Shown: positions 44,699-53,068, counted from the stretch's first letter. The stretch is DNA of 64,000 nt from Rhodoblastus acidophilus (GCF_009720655.1 NZ_WNKS01000001.1:310001-374000), one strand, 5' to 3'. Program-made: numbers and translations. The notes: generated from the sequence alone by a model not told the origin.

Positions 44699-46267
44699 TC
44701 ATTTCATGGTGAGCGCGCGCTTGGTCTCGTGGTGATAGCGTCCGAGGCCGAGCGAACTCGGGCCGAGCCGCGCGTATTTCTGCATGAGGAAAATCTCGAT
44801 CACGAGCAACAGCGTGTAGAAGGTCAAAAAACCCGCGAGCGAGAAGATGAGGTCGCCGGTGGTGAGGCTCGACGTCGCCAAAAAGGTCGGCAAGACCTCG
44901 CCGATGGCCCAGGGCTGGCGGCCGAATTCCGCGACGAACCAGCCGGTCTCGCAGGCGATCCAGGGCGCGGGAATCGCGAGGACCGCGAGCCAGAGATACC
45001 AGCGGTTTTCCTCCAGCCTGTTCGTGGCGTTGAGCCAGAAGCCGGCGGCGAAGACGAACAGCATCAAGAAGCCGAGGCCGACCATGATCCGGAACGACCA
45101 GAACAACGGCCACACCGTTGGAATGGTGGTCTTCACCGCGGCTTTCACCTCGGCGTCGGTCGCCTGCGCGGGGTTTTCGGTGAACTGCTTGAGCAGCAGG
45201 CCGTAGCCGAGGTCCTTGGCGTGGGCGTCGAACAGGGCCTTGGTTTGCGGCGAGGCGTCGCCGCCGCGAATCTTCATCAGGCCGTCATAGGCGATCATGC
45301 CCGAGCGGATGCGTCGTTCGTGGTCGACCATCAATTCGCTCAAGCCCTCGACCGGCTTGTCGAGCGAGCGGGTGGCGATCACGCCCATCAGCCACGGGAT
45401 CTGGATTTTGTCCTCGGTCTCCTCCTTGTCCTGCGAAGGCAGGCCGAACAGGGTGAAGGCGGCGGGCGCCGGCTCCGTATGCCATTCCGCCTCGATGGCC
45501 GCGAGTTTCACCTTCTGGACGTCGCCGAGCGTGTAGCCGCTCTCGTCGCCGAGCACGATCACCGACAGGCAGGAGGCGAGGCCGAAGCCGACCGCCACCG
45601 CGAACGAGCGGCGCATGAACGGCAGGTCGCGGCCCTTCAAAATGTGCCAGGCGGAAATGCCGAGCACGAACAGCGAGCCGGTGACATAGCCGGCCGCCAC
45701 GGTGTGAACGAATTTCACCTGGGCGACCGGGTTGAAGAAGACGTCCGCGAAGCTCTTCATCTCCATCCGCATGGTCTCCGGCGAGAACGCCGCGCCCACG
45801 GGATTCTGCATCCAGCCGTTGGCGACGAGAATCCACAAGGCCGAAAGATTGGAGCCGAGCGCGGTGAAGAAGGTGACGGCGAGGTGCTGGCGCTTGGACA
45901 GCTTGTCCCAGCCGAGGAAGAACAGGCCGATGAAGGTCGATTCGAGGAAGAAGGCCATCAGGCCCTCGATGGCGAGCGGCGCGCCGAACACGTCGCCGAC
46001 ATAGTGCGAGTAATAGGACCAGTTGGTTCCGAACTGGAATTCCATGGTCAGGCCGGTGGTCACGCCGAGGGCGAAATTGATGCCGAACAGCTTGCCCCAG
46101 AACCGGGTCATGTCCTTGTAAATTTCCTTGCCGGTCATGACGTAGACCGTCTCCATGATGACAAGGAGCCAGGACAGGCCGAGCGTCAGGGGAACGAACA
46201 GGAAGTGGTAGAGCGCGGTGCCGGCGAATTGCCAGCGGGACAGCGCGACAAAGTTCGGATCGATCAT
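44699..46267 (-). CDS. cydA: Cytochrome bd ubiquinol oxidase subunit I
   Basis: The haem-bearing subunit, 522 residues. It has the N-terminal SRWQFAGTALYHFLFVP with the axial His, the GTNWSYYSHYVGDVFG region, the quinol-binding Q-loop, and a late GWFVAEFGRQPW motif. It oxidises ubiquinol without proton pumping and is known to tolerate nitric oxide and low oxygen. The Rrf2-family gene is divergent upstream with 405 bases between them, which may hold its operator. Confidence 0.97.
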   Translation of the reverse strand: MIDPNFVALSRWQFAGTALYHFLFVPLTLGLSWLLVIMETVYVMTGKEIYKDMTRFWGKLFGINFALGVTTGLTMEFQFGTNWSYYSHYVGDVFGAPLAIEGLMAFFLESTFIGLFFLGWDKLSKRQHLAVTFFTALGSNLSALWILVANGWMQNPVGAAFSPETMRMEMKSFADVFFNPVAQVKFVHTVAAGYVTGSLFVLGISAWHILKGRDLPFMRRSFAVAVGFGLASCLSVIVLGDESGYTLGDVQKVKLAAIEAEWHTEPAPAAFTLFGLPSQDKEETEDKIQIPWLMGVIATRSLDKPVEGLSELMVDHERRIRSGMIAYDGLMKIRGGDASPQTKALFDAHAKDLGYGLLLKQFTENPAQATDAEVKAAVKTTIPTVWPLFWSFRIMVGLGFLMLFVFAAGFWLNATNRLEENRWYLWLAVLAIPAPWIACETGWFVAEFGRQPWAIGEVLPTFLATSSLTTGDLIFSLAGFLTFYTLLLVIEIFLMQKYARLGPSSLGLGRYHHETKRALTMK

Positions 46268-46672
46268 GGCCGAATCGCCTTCTCGACAGCGCGTCCGGGC
46301 GCGGCGCTCCGGAGCGGCGTCCAAGCATACATTTCAGTTATAAAATAAAGAAACACATTCGCAACGACAGATATTTTGGTTCGGTTTGCGATTTCGTGGA
46401 GAAGCACATTCTGTGACATTTCGTTGCATCCTGGCGTCACGAGTCCGTTGCCTGACGAACTTTCCGAGGATTTATGTCGATTATAAGTTTTGGAGCCGCG
46501 TCAGCTTTTGAGCGGCATCTCCCGCGAAACGTCGTCCTTCTGGCGCGCGCAAGACCCTTTTCCTTCGCGCGGCGCCCGCCGCGCAACAATTTGCGCATGG
46601 ACTTTCGCGCGGACTTGCTGCACCAGACAAGTCCAAAATGTTGAGCCGCCAATGTCGCTTCAAAGGAGCATC
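46268..46672. other. 405-base gap between cydA and the Rrf2 regulator
   Basis: No gene is seen. The half next to cydA is AT-rich and has an ATACATTT element at 46327-46334, similar to half of an NsrR-type site, and GTGAC / GTCAC at about 46412-46439. The rest is GC-rich. The promoters of the two divergent genes must lie here, but no clear consensus can be shown. Confidence 0.4.
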
Positions 46673-47080
46673 ATGCGACTGAACGCCGCGACCAATGGCG
46701 CCCTGCGCATCTTGATGTTCTGTCGCGAAGACAGGCCGCTGACCATGCCCGACATGACGCGAAAGCTCGGCCTGACCGAAGCTTTGGTGATCAAGACCTG
46801 CAACGAACTCATGCAGGCCGGCGTGCTCGTGGGGCAGCGCGGGCGCGGCGGCGGCTACCGGCTGGCCCGGCCGGCGTCCAGCATCGGCGCGCTGGAAATC
46901 ATCGACCTGTTCGAGGCGAAACAGACCCTGTTTCCCTGTCATGTGGGCGAAACCGGCGAATGCCGCATCCTCCCGGTCTGCAAGCTGCGCCGCGCCTGCG
47001 AAAAGGCCCATGCGGCGTTTCGCGGCGCGTTGGAGATGCTGACCGTAGCCGACCTCGCGCTGGACACGGAACAGGCCTGA
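46673..47080 (+). CDS. Rrf2-family transcription regulator, copy 1
   Basis: A 135-residue winged-helix regulator of the Rrf2 family. The DNA-binding part reads MPDMTRKLGLTEALVIKTCNEL and GQRGRGGGYRLARP, and the cluster-binding region has Cys-X7-Cys-X5-Cys (CHVGETGECRILPVC), which could hold a 2Fe-2S or 4Fe-4S cluster sensing NO, oxygen or iron. A perfect AAAGGAG lies before the ATG. Its end is 3 bases from that of a second, convergent Rrf2 gene with the same cysteine spacing. It is divergent from cydABX. Confidence 0.85.
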   Translation: MRLNAATNGALRILMFCREDRPLTMPDMTRKLGLTEALVIKTCNELMQAGVLVGQRGRGGGYRLARPASSIGALEIIDLFEAKQTLFPCHVGETGECRILPVCKLRRACEKAHAAFRGALEMLTVADLALDTEQA

Positions 47081-47083
47081 GCG

Positions 47084-47551
47084 TCACGCCGAAATCTTGG
47101 CCTCCCGGCAGGAGGGCGCCGTCAGCTCCAGAATTTTCAGGAGATCGTCGCCATTGCTGGCGACCTCTTCGAGCGTGATGGCGTCGAGCGTGTCGAGGAA
47201 GGCGACGGTCGCGCGTTGCAGCGCCGGGCGCAGCCGGCAGCGCGCGATCAGCGGGCAGGTGTTGGTCTCCTCGCGAAAACATTCCGCGAGATCAAACCCT
47301 TCCTCCGTCCTGCGCATGATCTCGCCGATCGAGATCGCGTTCGCGGGGCGCGCGAGCCGGAACCCGCCGCCATTGCCGCGCACGGTTTCGATATAGCCCC
47401 ACGTTCCCAGCTGATGCACGCATTTGACCAGATGCGTTTTCGAGATGGCGAAGGCTGCCGCGAGTTCGCCGATGGTTGTCAGGGCCGGGAAGCGGACGGC
47501 GGCGATCATCAGCACGCGGAGCGTGTAATTGGAATAGCTGGTCAGTTTCAC
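47084..47551 (-). CDS. nsrR: Rrf2-family repressor, NsrR-like
   Basis: A 155-residue Rrf2 regulator closest to NsrR, the iron-sulfur repressor that senses nitric oxide. The N-terminus KLTSYSNYTLRVLM and GNGGGFRLARPA are typical, and the cysteines are in C-X7-C-X5-C (ECFREETNTCPLIARC). The GTG at 47551 gives the family start; a TTG at 47590 is possible, and neither has a strong ribosome site. Upstream and divergent is the Rieske gene region with two palindromes. The symbol is a family-level assignment. Confidence 0.8.
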   Translation of the reverse strand: MKLTSYSNYTLRVLMIAAVRFPALTTIGELAAAFAISKTHLVKCVHQLGTWGYIETVRGNGGGFRLARPANAISIGEIMRRTEEGFDLAECFREETNTCPLIARCRLRPALQRATVAFLDTLDAITLEEVASNGDDLLKILELTAPSCREAKISA

Positions 47552-47737
47552 TTGGGACGCGCAGCAAGTCGGTTCATACGGTTTCCGCAAGATCGCTTCG
47601 CGATCCGCGAAAACGCTTTTACCGCGCGTTGCGCCCGATGGCCATCGGCGCGATCCGCGAAGGGTGTCATTTGAACTTCGTCATATCGTAAGAGATGTCA
47701 TTTTCGCACGGCACTGTGGATGTTTTCAATTTAAACT

Positions 47738-47759
47738 CTGAAAAATAAGGATTTTTCAG
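47738..47759. promoter_or_regulatory. Palindrome A in the nsrR-Rieske gap
   Basis: CTGAAAAAT and ATTTTTCAG form perfect 9-bp arms around AAGG. It lies 12 bases before a second palindrome. This 469-base gap contains no gene; the palindromes and the tandem repeat are its main contents. Confidence 0.6.
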
Positions 47760-47771
47760 GCGCTGGGGTAG

Positions 47772-47793
47772 ATCGCAAGATATATCTTGCGAT
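47772..47793. promoter_or_regulatory. Palindrome B, perfect 22-bp inverted repeat
   Basis: ATCGCAAGATA followed directly by TATCTTGCGAT is a perfect 22-bp palindrome. Its core AAGATATATCTT resembles the ends of NsrR-type sites (AAGAT...ATCTT). One of the two Rrf2 regulators next door is a likely binder. Confidence 0.7.
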
Positions 47794-47912
47794 ATCGGCT
47801 CGGACGGGCTATCAAAGTTATACGCAGTTTAGATGTTTGGCTATGGGCGCGCAAAATCACACACCGGGCGGTCCGGCCCGCGGACGAGGCCGAAAAGGTC
47901 GCCATTTCGCAG

Positions 47913-48007
47913 GCGCCGCCAGCCTCATGCGCAAAGCCGCCGCCAGCCTCATGCGCAAAGCCGCCGCCAGCCTCATGCGCAAAGCCGCCGCCAGCCTCAT
48001 GCGCAAG
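47913..48007 (+). repeat. Four tandem 24-bp repeats in the Rieske leader
   Basis: Four copies of a 24-bp unit (CCGCCGCCAGCCTCATGCGC + AAAG), the last missing one A and the first differing at its start, end 4 bases before the ribosome site of the Rieske gene. Two frames are open through it: one joins the Rieske frame, the other encodes repeated MRKAAASL. Confidence 0.9.
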
Positions 48008-48020
48008 ACAGGAGAATGAA

Positions 48021-48548
48021 ATGACAGCCATTCCCATGGAAGACCCGAACCGACGCGACATCCTGATGATCGCGACGGGCGCCGTCGCCGCGGTTGGCGC
48101 GGCCGCGACGGCCTGGCCGCTGATCGCGCAGATGAGCCCGACCGCCGCGACGGTGGCGGCCGGCGCGCCGCTGGTCGTCGACCTCAGCGCCATTCCTGTC
48201 GGCGGCTCGATCCAGGTGTTCTGGCGCGGCAAGCCGGTGTTCATCAATCACCGCTCCGAACAGGAGATCGCCGCCGCCCGCGCCGACGATGGCGTGATCG
48301 ACCCGCAACCGGACGCCGAGCGTGTCAAAGCCGGCCACGAGCAATGGCTCGTCGTCAACGGGATCTGCACCCATCTCGGCTGCATCCCGGCCAATCACGA
48401 AGGGGATTATGGCGGCTGGTTCTGCCACTGCCACGGTTCGCAATACGACGGCTCCGGCCGCGTCCGCAAAGGTCCGGCGCCCAAGAACCTTGCGCTCGTT
48501 CCCTACGAATTCCTGTCGGACACCAAGCTCCAGATCGGCGCCGTTTGA
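48021..48548 (+). CDS. petA: Rieske iron-sulfur protein (ubiquinol-cytochrome c reductase type)
   Basis: A 175-residue Rieske 2Fe-2S protein. A twin-arginine signal/anchor (PNRRDILMIATG) begins it, and the cluster ligands are in CTHLGCIP and CHCHGSQYD, with the canonical GRVRKGPAP after. This is the bc1-type protein that transfers electrons from ubiquinol to cytochrome c1. The normal partners petB and petC are not adjacent; instead a NifX-like gene follows. It may be a second, specially regulated copy. The ATG at 48021 has GGAGA seven bases upstream; the same frame is open back through the tandem repeat. Confidence 0.92.
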   Translation: MTAIPMEDPNRRDILMIATGAVAAVGAAATAWPLIAQMSPTAATVAAGAPLVVDLSAIPVGGSIQVFWRGKPVFINHRSEQEIAAARADDGVIDPQPDAERVKAGHEQWLVVNGICTHLGCIPANHEGDYGGWFCHCHGSQYDGSGRVRKGPAPKNLALVPYEFLSDTKLQIGAV

Positions 48549-48586
48549 CGATCGGATTGATCACCTCGCAACTTGAAAGGACAGAC

Positions 48587-49015
48587 ATGCTCATCGCCGT
48601 CGCCAGCCAGAATTTCCGCACCGTCACCGGTCATGCGGGCAAGGCCACCCGCTTCATCGTCTTTAACGCCCAGACCGGCCAGCAGCCGCGCGACGTCATG
48701 CACCTCGATTTGACGAAGCAGCAGTCGATCCACGAATTCAAGGGCGAGGGCCGCCACCCTCTCGACGACGTTCAGGTCTTGATCGTGGGAAGCGCCGGCG
48801 CTGGCTTCATCGACCGCATGGCGGCGCGCGGCGTGAAAACCGTCGTGACGTCGGAAACCGATCCGGTGACCGCCGTCGACAACTACCTCGCCGGGACCTT
48901 GGCCGGGCCGGGGCCTCACGACCATGACGATTGCGGCCATGATCACGACCATGACCACGATCACGATCATGGCGCCGACGCCGGCGGCTGCTGCTGCGGC
49001 GCGGGCGGCCGCTGA
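48587..49015 (+). CDS. NifX/NifB-like cluster-binding protein with His-rich tail
   Basis: A 142-residue protein of the dinitrogenase iron-molybdenum cofactor biosynthesis family (PF02579). The domain at 1-100 begins MLIAVASQNFRTVTGHAG and has VLIVGSAGAGFIDRMAARGV; the tail is (HD)n-type with a CCCGAGG end, giving many His, Asp and Cys ligands for metal. No nif genes are in the window. It follows the Rieske gene by 38 bases with AAAGGA upstream, so it is probably co-transcribed and may serve cluster delivery or metal handling. Confidence 0.8.
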   Translation: MLIAVASQNFRTVTGHAGKATRFIVFNAQTGQQPRDVMHLDLTKQQSIHEFKGEGRHPLDDVQVLIVGSAGAGFIDRMAARGVKTVVTSETDPVTAVDNYLAGTLAGPGPHDHDDCGHDHDHDHDHDHGADAGGCCCGAGGR

Positions 49016-49148
49016 CGAAGCCAGGCGTTCGCGGGCCAGCGCTCTTCCGCCGCAATGCGGCGCCGAGGCTCGGACGGCGCCGCCTTTGCGACGGCAGCGA
49101 AAGCGCACAAGCGCGCAAGCTTTTTGCGGTGCGCCGGCGCCGTCCTGC

Positions 49149-49253
49149 TAGAGCGTTTTCGAGCGAAGTGGACGCCGGTTCGCGTGAAGAAAACGCGTAG
49201 AAACAAAAAACGAGAGCCCGTTCGGTGAATGGGAGTTCACCGAACGGGCTCTA
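49149..49253 (+). repeat. Dispersed repeat, copy 2, with 16-bp hairpin
   Basis: TAGAGCGTTTTCGAGCG ... AAAACGCGTAGAAACAAAAA leads to a perfect 16-bp stem GAGCCCGTTCGGTGAA / TTCACCGAACGGGCTC with a 6-base loop. The end overlaps the stop codon of the M20 gene, for which the stem with its A-run (T-run on the minus strand) should serve as terminator. Confidence 0.85.
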
Positions 49254-50435
49254 AACGCCCAATCTGTCGCGAACAATATTGACGAAGATCGCAGCGCCCA
49301 GCGGCAGGATGGAATCGTCGAACGCATAGGCGGGATGATGGATCATCTCGCCGCCCTGGCCGAGCAGGAAATAGCAGCCGGGGCGCGCCTGCAGCATGGT
49401 GGCGAAATCCTCCGATCCCATCAGGGTCGGCATCTCCGTGATGACCTGCGCCCCCGCTGCGCGCGCCGCCCGCGCCAGCGCCTCGGTTGGCGCTTCGGCG
49501 TTGATGGTCGCGGGACAGCCCATGTCGATCTTGAACTCGATCGACAGGTCCTGCGCCGCGGCGACGCCGGCGCAAATCTCCCGGATGCGCCGGCCGATGG
49601 TCTCGCGCGCGGCGCTGCCGCCGGCGCGAGCGGTTCCGCGCAGCACGACGGACTCCGGGATGACGTTTGGACTCGTTCCACCAAAAATCATGCCGATGGT
49701 GACGACGCCGCTTTCGGTCGGGTCGAGCGAGCGGCTCACCACGGTCTGGAGATTTGTCACAAGCTGCGCGGCGGCGACGATGGGATCGGCGCCGAGATGG
49801 GGCAGCGCGGCATGGGCGCCCCGTCCTCGCACGAAAATGGTGAAATCGTCACAGGCCGCGAGGATCGCGCCGGTCCGGACGGCGACGACGCCTACGCCCA
49901 GGGTGGGGGCGTTATGCAATGCGTAGATTTCGTCACAGGGGAATTTTTCGAACAGGCCGGCAGCGATCATCTCTTCCGCGCCGTTCAGCGCTTCTTCGGC
50001 CGGCTGGAAAATGAAATGCACGGTCCCCTTGAAGTCAGGGGCGCGCGCGAGCGCCGTCGCCGCGCCGAGCAGGATCGCCATATGTCCGTCATGGCCGCAG
50101 GCGTGGAATACGCCGGGAGTTCGCGAACGGAAGGACACGGCGGCCTGTTCTTCGATGGGCAAAGCGTCAATCTCCGCGCGCAAGCCGATCGCGCCCGCGC
50201 CGTCGCGGCCGCGGAGCGTGCCGACGACGCCTGTTCCCGCCAATCCGGTCCGCACCTCCATGCCGAGCTTGGTGAGAATGCCCGCGATCTTGGCGGACGT
50301 GCGCACTTCCTGGCGCCCGAGTTCCGGGAAGCGATGGAGATCGTGACGCCAGTCCGTCATGGTTGCCGCAATGTCGTCCGGAATCAGCACGTCAATCTCC
50401 ACGTCGCATGTCTCCATCAATAGGCTGGACTTCAT
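49251..50435 (-). CDS. M20-family amidohydrolase (hippurate hydrolase-like)
   Basis: A 394-residue metallopeptidase-fold enzyme that cleaves N-acyl amino acids or related amides. The motifs are HRFPELGRQEVRT, GLRAEIDALPIEE, HACGHDGHMA and FQPAEEALNGAEEMI, with a dimerisation domain in the middle (GRGAHAALPHLGADPI), and HHPAYAFDDS near the end. The start is uncertain: ATG at 50435 or 50417, neither with a strong site. It is divergent from the second olsB. Confidence 0.9.
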   Translation of the reverse strand: MKSSLLMETCDVEIDVLIPDDIAATMTDWRHDLHRFPELGRQEVRTSAKIAGILTKLGMEVRTGLAGTGVVGTLRGRDGAGAIGLRAEIDALPIEEQAAVSFRSRTPGVFHACGHDGHMAILLGAATALARAPDFKGTVHFIFQPAEEALNGAEEMIAAGLFEKFPCDEIYALHNAPTLGVGVVAVRTGAILAACDDFTIFVRGRGAHAALPHLGADPIVAAAQLVTNLQTVVSRSLDPTESGVVTIGMIFGGTSPNVIPESVVLRGTARAGGSAARETIGRRIREICAGVAAAQDLSIEFKIDMGCPATINAEAPTEALARAARAAGAQVITEMPTLMGSEDFATMLQARPGCYFLLGQGGEMIHHPAYAFDDSILPLGAAIFVNIVRDRLGV

Positions 50436-50531
50436 CGAACCGCGTCTTGAATACGCATCGGCCAGGCTTTGGTTGCGCCCGTTCTCCAAGAGCAAGCTCC
50501 AAGAGCAAGCGGGAATTCCGGACCCGCCGAC

Positions 50532-50559
50532 GTCACAAAAGCTTCGCCGCCGTGTGATC
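50532..50559 (+). promoter_or_regulatory. Conserved 28-bp block upstream of olsB copy 2
   Basis: The block starts GTCACAAAAGCTTCGCCGCC and ends TGTGATC; it differs from the one before copy 1 at one position only. It lies 30 bases before the start codon. Confidence 0.7.
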
Positions 50560-50589
50560 CTGTCGACAAGACAGAGACGGAGAACGATC

Positions 50590-51492
50590 ATGTGGGGGAT
50601 GGCGCCAGCAATCAGCCGCAAGCTCTTTGTCCGCGGGTTGCCGCTGCAAGCGTTTCGCAAGCATCGCGCCATTCCGGTTGCCCTCTCCGGCGCGCTCGCC
50701 CGCATCGGGTCGCTCGAAGTGCGCCTCGCGGCGACGCGCAAGGAGGTGCTCAAGGCGCAGCGCCTGCGGTTCAAGGTGTTCTTCGAAGAAGGCGGCGCGA
50801 CCCCCGACGCCAAGGCGGCGTTGACGCGTCGCGACGCCGACAAGTTCGACGCCTTCTGCGACCATCTCATCGTCATCGACCATGAGGGCAAGAGCCGTCG
50901 CGGCAAGGTCAAGCCGACCGTGGTCGGCGCCTACCGTCTGCTGCGCAGCGATGTCGCGATGAAGAAGCACGGCTTTTATTCGGCCTCCGAATACGATCTG
51001 GCGCCGCTGCTTGCGCGCCATCCCGGCAAGAGATTTCTGGAACTCGGCCGCTCCTGCGTGCTCCAGCCGTATCGCGGCAAGAAAACCATCGAACTTTTGT
51101 GGCGCGGCATTCTGGCCTATATCCGCGCCTACGATATCGACGCGCTGATCGGCTGCGCCAGTTTCGAGGGCGCCAATCCGCTCGCGCACGCGGCTTCGTT
51201 GAGTTTCCTGAAGCACCACGCGGGCGCGTCCGACGCGTGGTGCGTGCGGGCGCGCCGCGACCTGCACGTGCCCATGGACATGCTGGACATCTCGGCCATC
51301 GACGCGCGCAGGGCGCTCGCCGCCCTCCCGCCGTTGATCAAGGGCTATTTGCGCGTCGGCGCGAAATTCGGCGACGGCGCCGTCGCGGACCACAAGTTCA
51401 ACACCACGGATGTGTTCGTCGTCATGCCGGTGGCCGAAATGGACACGCGTTATCTCGAATTTTTCGGAAGTTCCTCCGATCGCGCGGCCTGA
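50590..51492 (+). CDS. olsB: L-ornithine N-alpha-acyltransferase OlsB, copy 2
   Basis: A 300-residue paralogue of the protein at 14913-15800, with most residues identical from IGSLEVRLAATRK to the C-terminus MDTRYLEFFG; only the N-terminal 30 residues differ strongly. It carries the same motifs (FKVFFEEGGA, DKFDAFCDHLIV, FLELGRSCV). It makes lyso-ornithine lipid from 3-hydroxyacyl-ACP and ornithine. It starts 154 bases from the M20 gene and faces phoB and the pst operon, so phosphate-dependent control of this copy is plausible but not shown. GGAGA precedes the ATG. Confidence 0.9.
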   Translation: MWGMAPAISRKLFVRGLPLQAFRKHRAIPVALSGALARIGSLEVRLAATRKEVLKAQRLRFKVFFEEGGATPDAKAALTRRDADKFDAFCDHLIVIDHEGKSRRGKVKPTVVGAYRLLRSDVAMKKHGFYSASEYDLAPLLARHPGKRFLELGRSCVLQPYRGKKTIELLWRGILAYIRAYDIDALIGCASFEGANPLAHAASLSFLKHHAGASDAWCVRARRDLHVPMDMLDISAIDARRALAALPPLIKGYLRVGAKFGDGAVADHKFNTTDVFVVMPVAEMDTRYLEFFGSSSDRAA

Positions 51493-51609
51493 CCAGGACG
51501 AGGTCGCCCGCCCGCGTCTCCACCGCTTCGTCCCGGCGAATGCGGCAGACGGCGCCGGCGAGCCCGCTCCGGCTGCGCGGCGAGCGCCTTCTGCGTGCGT
51601 GGAAAAGCT

Positions 51610-52353
51610 TCAGCGCTTTCCGTAGGTTTCATCGAAAGAATATCCCGCCCCGCGAACAGTGCGGATTGGATCGATTTCCTGGTCGGCGGTGAGCGCCTTT
51701 CGAAGGCGGCCGACATGCACATCAACCGTGCGCTCGTCGATATCGATGGAAATCCCCCAGACATTGTCGAGCAGTTGCGCGCGCGTAAACACGCGACCCG
51801 GCTTTTCCATCAGATATTCCAGCAGGCGAAACTCGGTCGGGCCGAGGTGCACCTCACGGGCCGCGCGCCTGACGCGACGCGTCTCCCGATTGAGTTCGAG
51901 GTCGCCGGCGACGAGCGTCGTCGCGACGCGTTCGGGCCGCGCCCGACGCAGCAGCGCCCGCACCCGGGCCATCATCTCCGGCACGGAAAACGGCTTGACC
52001 ACATAATCGTCGGCGCCGACCGAAAGACCGCGCACGCGCTCGGCCTCCTCGCCGCGCGCGGTCAGCATGATCACCGGCAGGGTGCGGGTGGCTTCGCGCG
52101 CGCGCAGGCGGCGGCAGAGCTCCAGGCCCGAGACGCCCGGCAGCATCCAGTCGAGCAGCACGAGATCGGGGCAGGCTTCGTGCAGCCGCGCTTCCGCCTC
52201 GTCGCCGCGCTCGACCCGGTCCACCACAAAACCTTCGGCTTCGAGGTTATAGGCCAGCAGCAGCGCGAGCGCGGGTTCGTCCTCGACCACCAGGATGCGC
52301 GGCGCTCCGTTGGCGGTCGCGGCGCCCGGGAGTGTCGCGCGCGCCTCGTTCAT
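51610..52353 (-). CDS. phoB: Phosphate regulon response regulator PhoB
   Basis: The output regulator of the Pho system, 247 residues: a receiver domain (VVEDEPALALLLAYNLEAEG, phosphoacceptor Asp in VLLDWMLPG, Lys in YVVKPFS) and a winged-helix domain (LGPTEFRLLEYLMEKPG, RTVDVHVGRLRKAL). In low phosphate it activates the pst and other promoters. It is last in the operon behind phoU. Its kinase PhoR is not in the window. Confidence 0.95.
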   Translation of the reverse strand: MNEARATLPGAATANGAPRILVVEDEPALALLLAYNLEAEGFVVDRVERGDEAEARLHEACPDLVLLDWMLPGVSGLELCRRLRAREATRTLPVIMLTARGEEAERVRGLSVGADDYVVKPFSVPEMMARVRALLRRARPERVATTLVAGDLELNRETRRVRRAAREVHLGPTEFRLLEYLMEKPGRVFTRAQLLDNVWGISIDIDERTVDVHVGRLRKALTADQEIDPIRTVRGAGYSFDETYGKR

Positions 52354-52366
52354 GATCTCGCTCCGT

Positions 52367-53068
52367 TCATGCCGGACGGGCATATCCGACGCCGCGCGGC
52401 CGGTCGGCCGGCAAGACCTGGCCGGTCACGATGAAATACACGGTTTCGGCGATATTGGTGGTGTGGTCGCCGACCCTTTCGAGGTTCTTCGAGCAGAACA
52501 GCAGGTGCGTGCAGAACGTGATGCTGCGCGGGTCTTCCATCATGTGGGTGAGGAGTTCGCGGAACACGGCGTCCTCCAGCAGATCGAGCTCCACGTCGCG
52601 CAACCACACGGCGCGGGCGCGCTCGGGGTCGCGCTGGGCGTAGGCGTCGAGCACGTCGGTGAGTTGCGCCACGGCCAGGTCGTGCATGCCCCTCAAGCCG
52701 CCGAGCGGGCGGGGCACGCGGCCCTCGTTGGCGATCTTGCCCGTGCGCTTGGCGATATTCTTGGCGAGATCCCCGACGCGTTCGAGTTCGGTCGAAATGC
52801 GCAGCGCGCCGACGATTTCGCGCAGGTCGACCGCGACCGGCTGGCGGCGGGCGATGACCGAAACGGTTTCTTCTTCCACCGTGCGCTGCAGCGCATCGAG
52901 CCGCGCATCCGCGGCGAGCACCAGATCGGCCAGTTCGGCGTTCATGCCGCCCAAAGCCTCCATGGCGTCGGCGAGCATCTTTTCGGCGATGCCGCCCATT
53001 TCGGAAATGTGCCGGCCCAGCAGTTCGAGTTCGGCGTCGAAGGATTTGACGGTATGGGGTTCGACCAT
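52367..53068 (-). CDS. phoU: Phosphate-transport accessory protein PhoU
   Basis: A 233-residue helical protein with two PhoU domains, each with a cluster of Glu/Asp residues that bind metal (LRISTELERVGDLAKNIAKR in part: ELERVGDLAKN; and KNLERVGDHTTNIAE). It links the Pst transporter to PhoR and keeps the Pho regulon off when phosphate is enough. It lies between pstB (10 bases upstream) and phoB (13 bases downstream). Confidence 0.96.
   Translation of the reverse strand: MVEPHTVKSFDAELELLGRHISEMGGIAEKMLADAMEALGGMNAELADLVLAADARLDALQRTVEEETVSVIARRQPVAVDLREIVGALRISTELERVGDLAKNIAKRTGKIANEGRVPRPLGGLRGMHDLAVAQLTDVLDAYAQRDPERARAVWLRDVELDLLEDAVFRELLTHMMEDPRSITFCTHLLFCSKNLERVGDHTTNIAETVYFIVTGQVLPADRPRGVGYARPA

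Noticed and set aside
47926-48007. A CRISPR array
   Set aside because: The 24-bp copies are directly adjacent with no spacers, so this is a simple tandem repeat.
48587-49015. Evidence for nitrogen fixation
   Set aside because: One NifX-family protein with a His-rich tail is not enough; no nif gene is in the window and the family has non-nif members.
50436-50912. A long N-terminal extension of the M20 amidohydrolase
   Set aside because: The frame is open but runs antisense through the well-supported olsB copy 2 and matches olsB codon structure read backwards.
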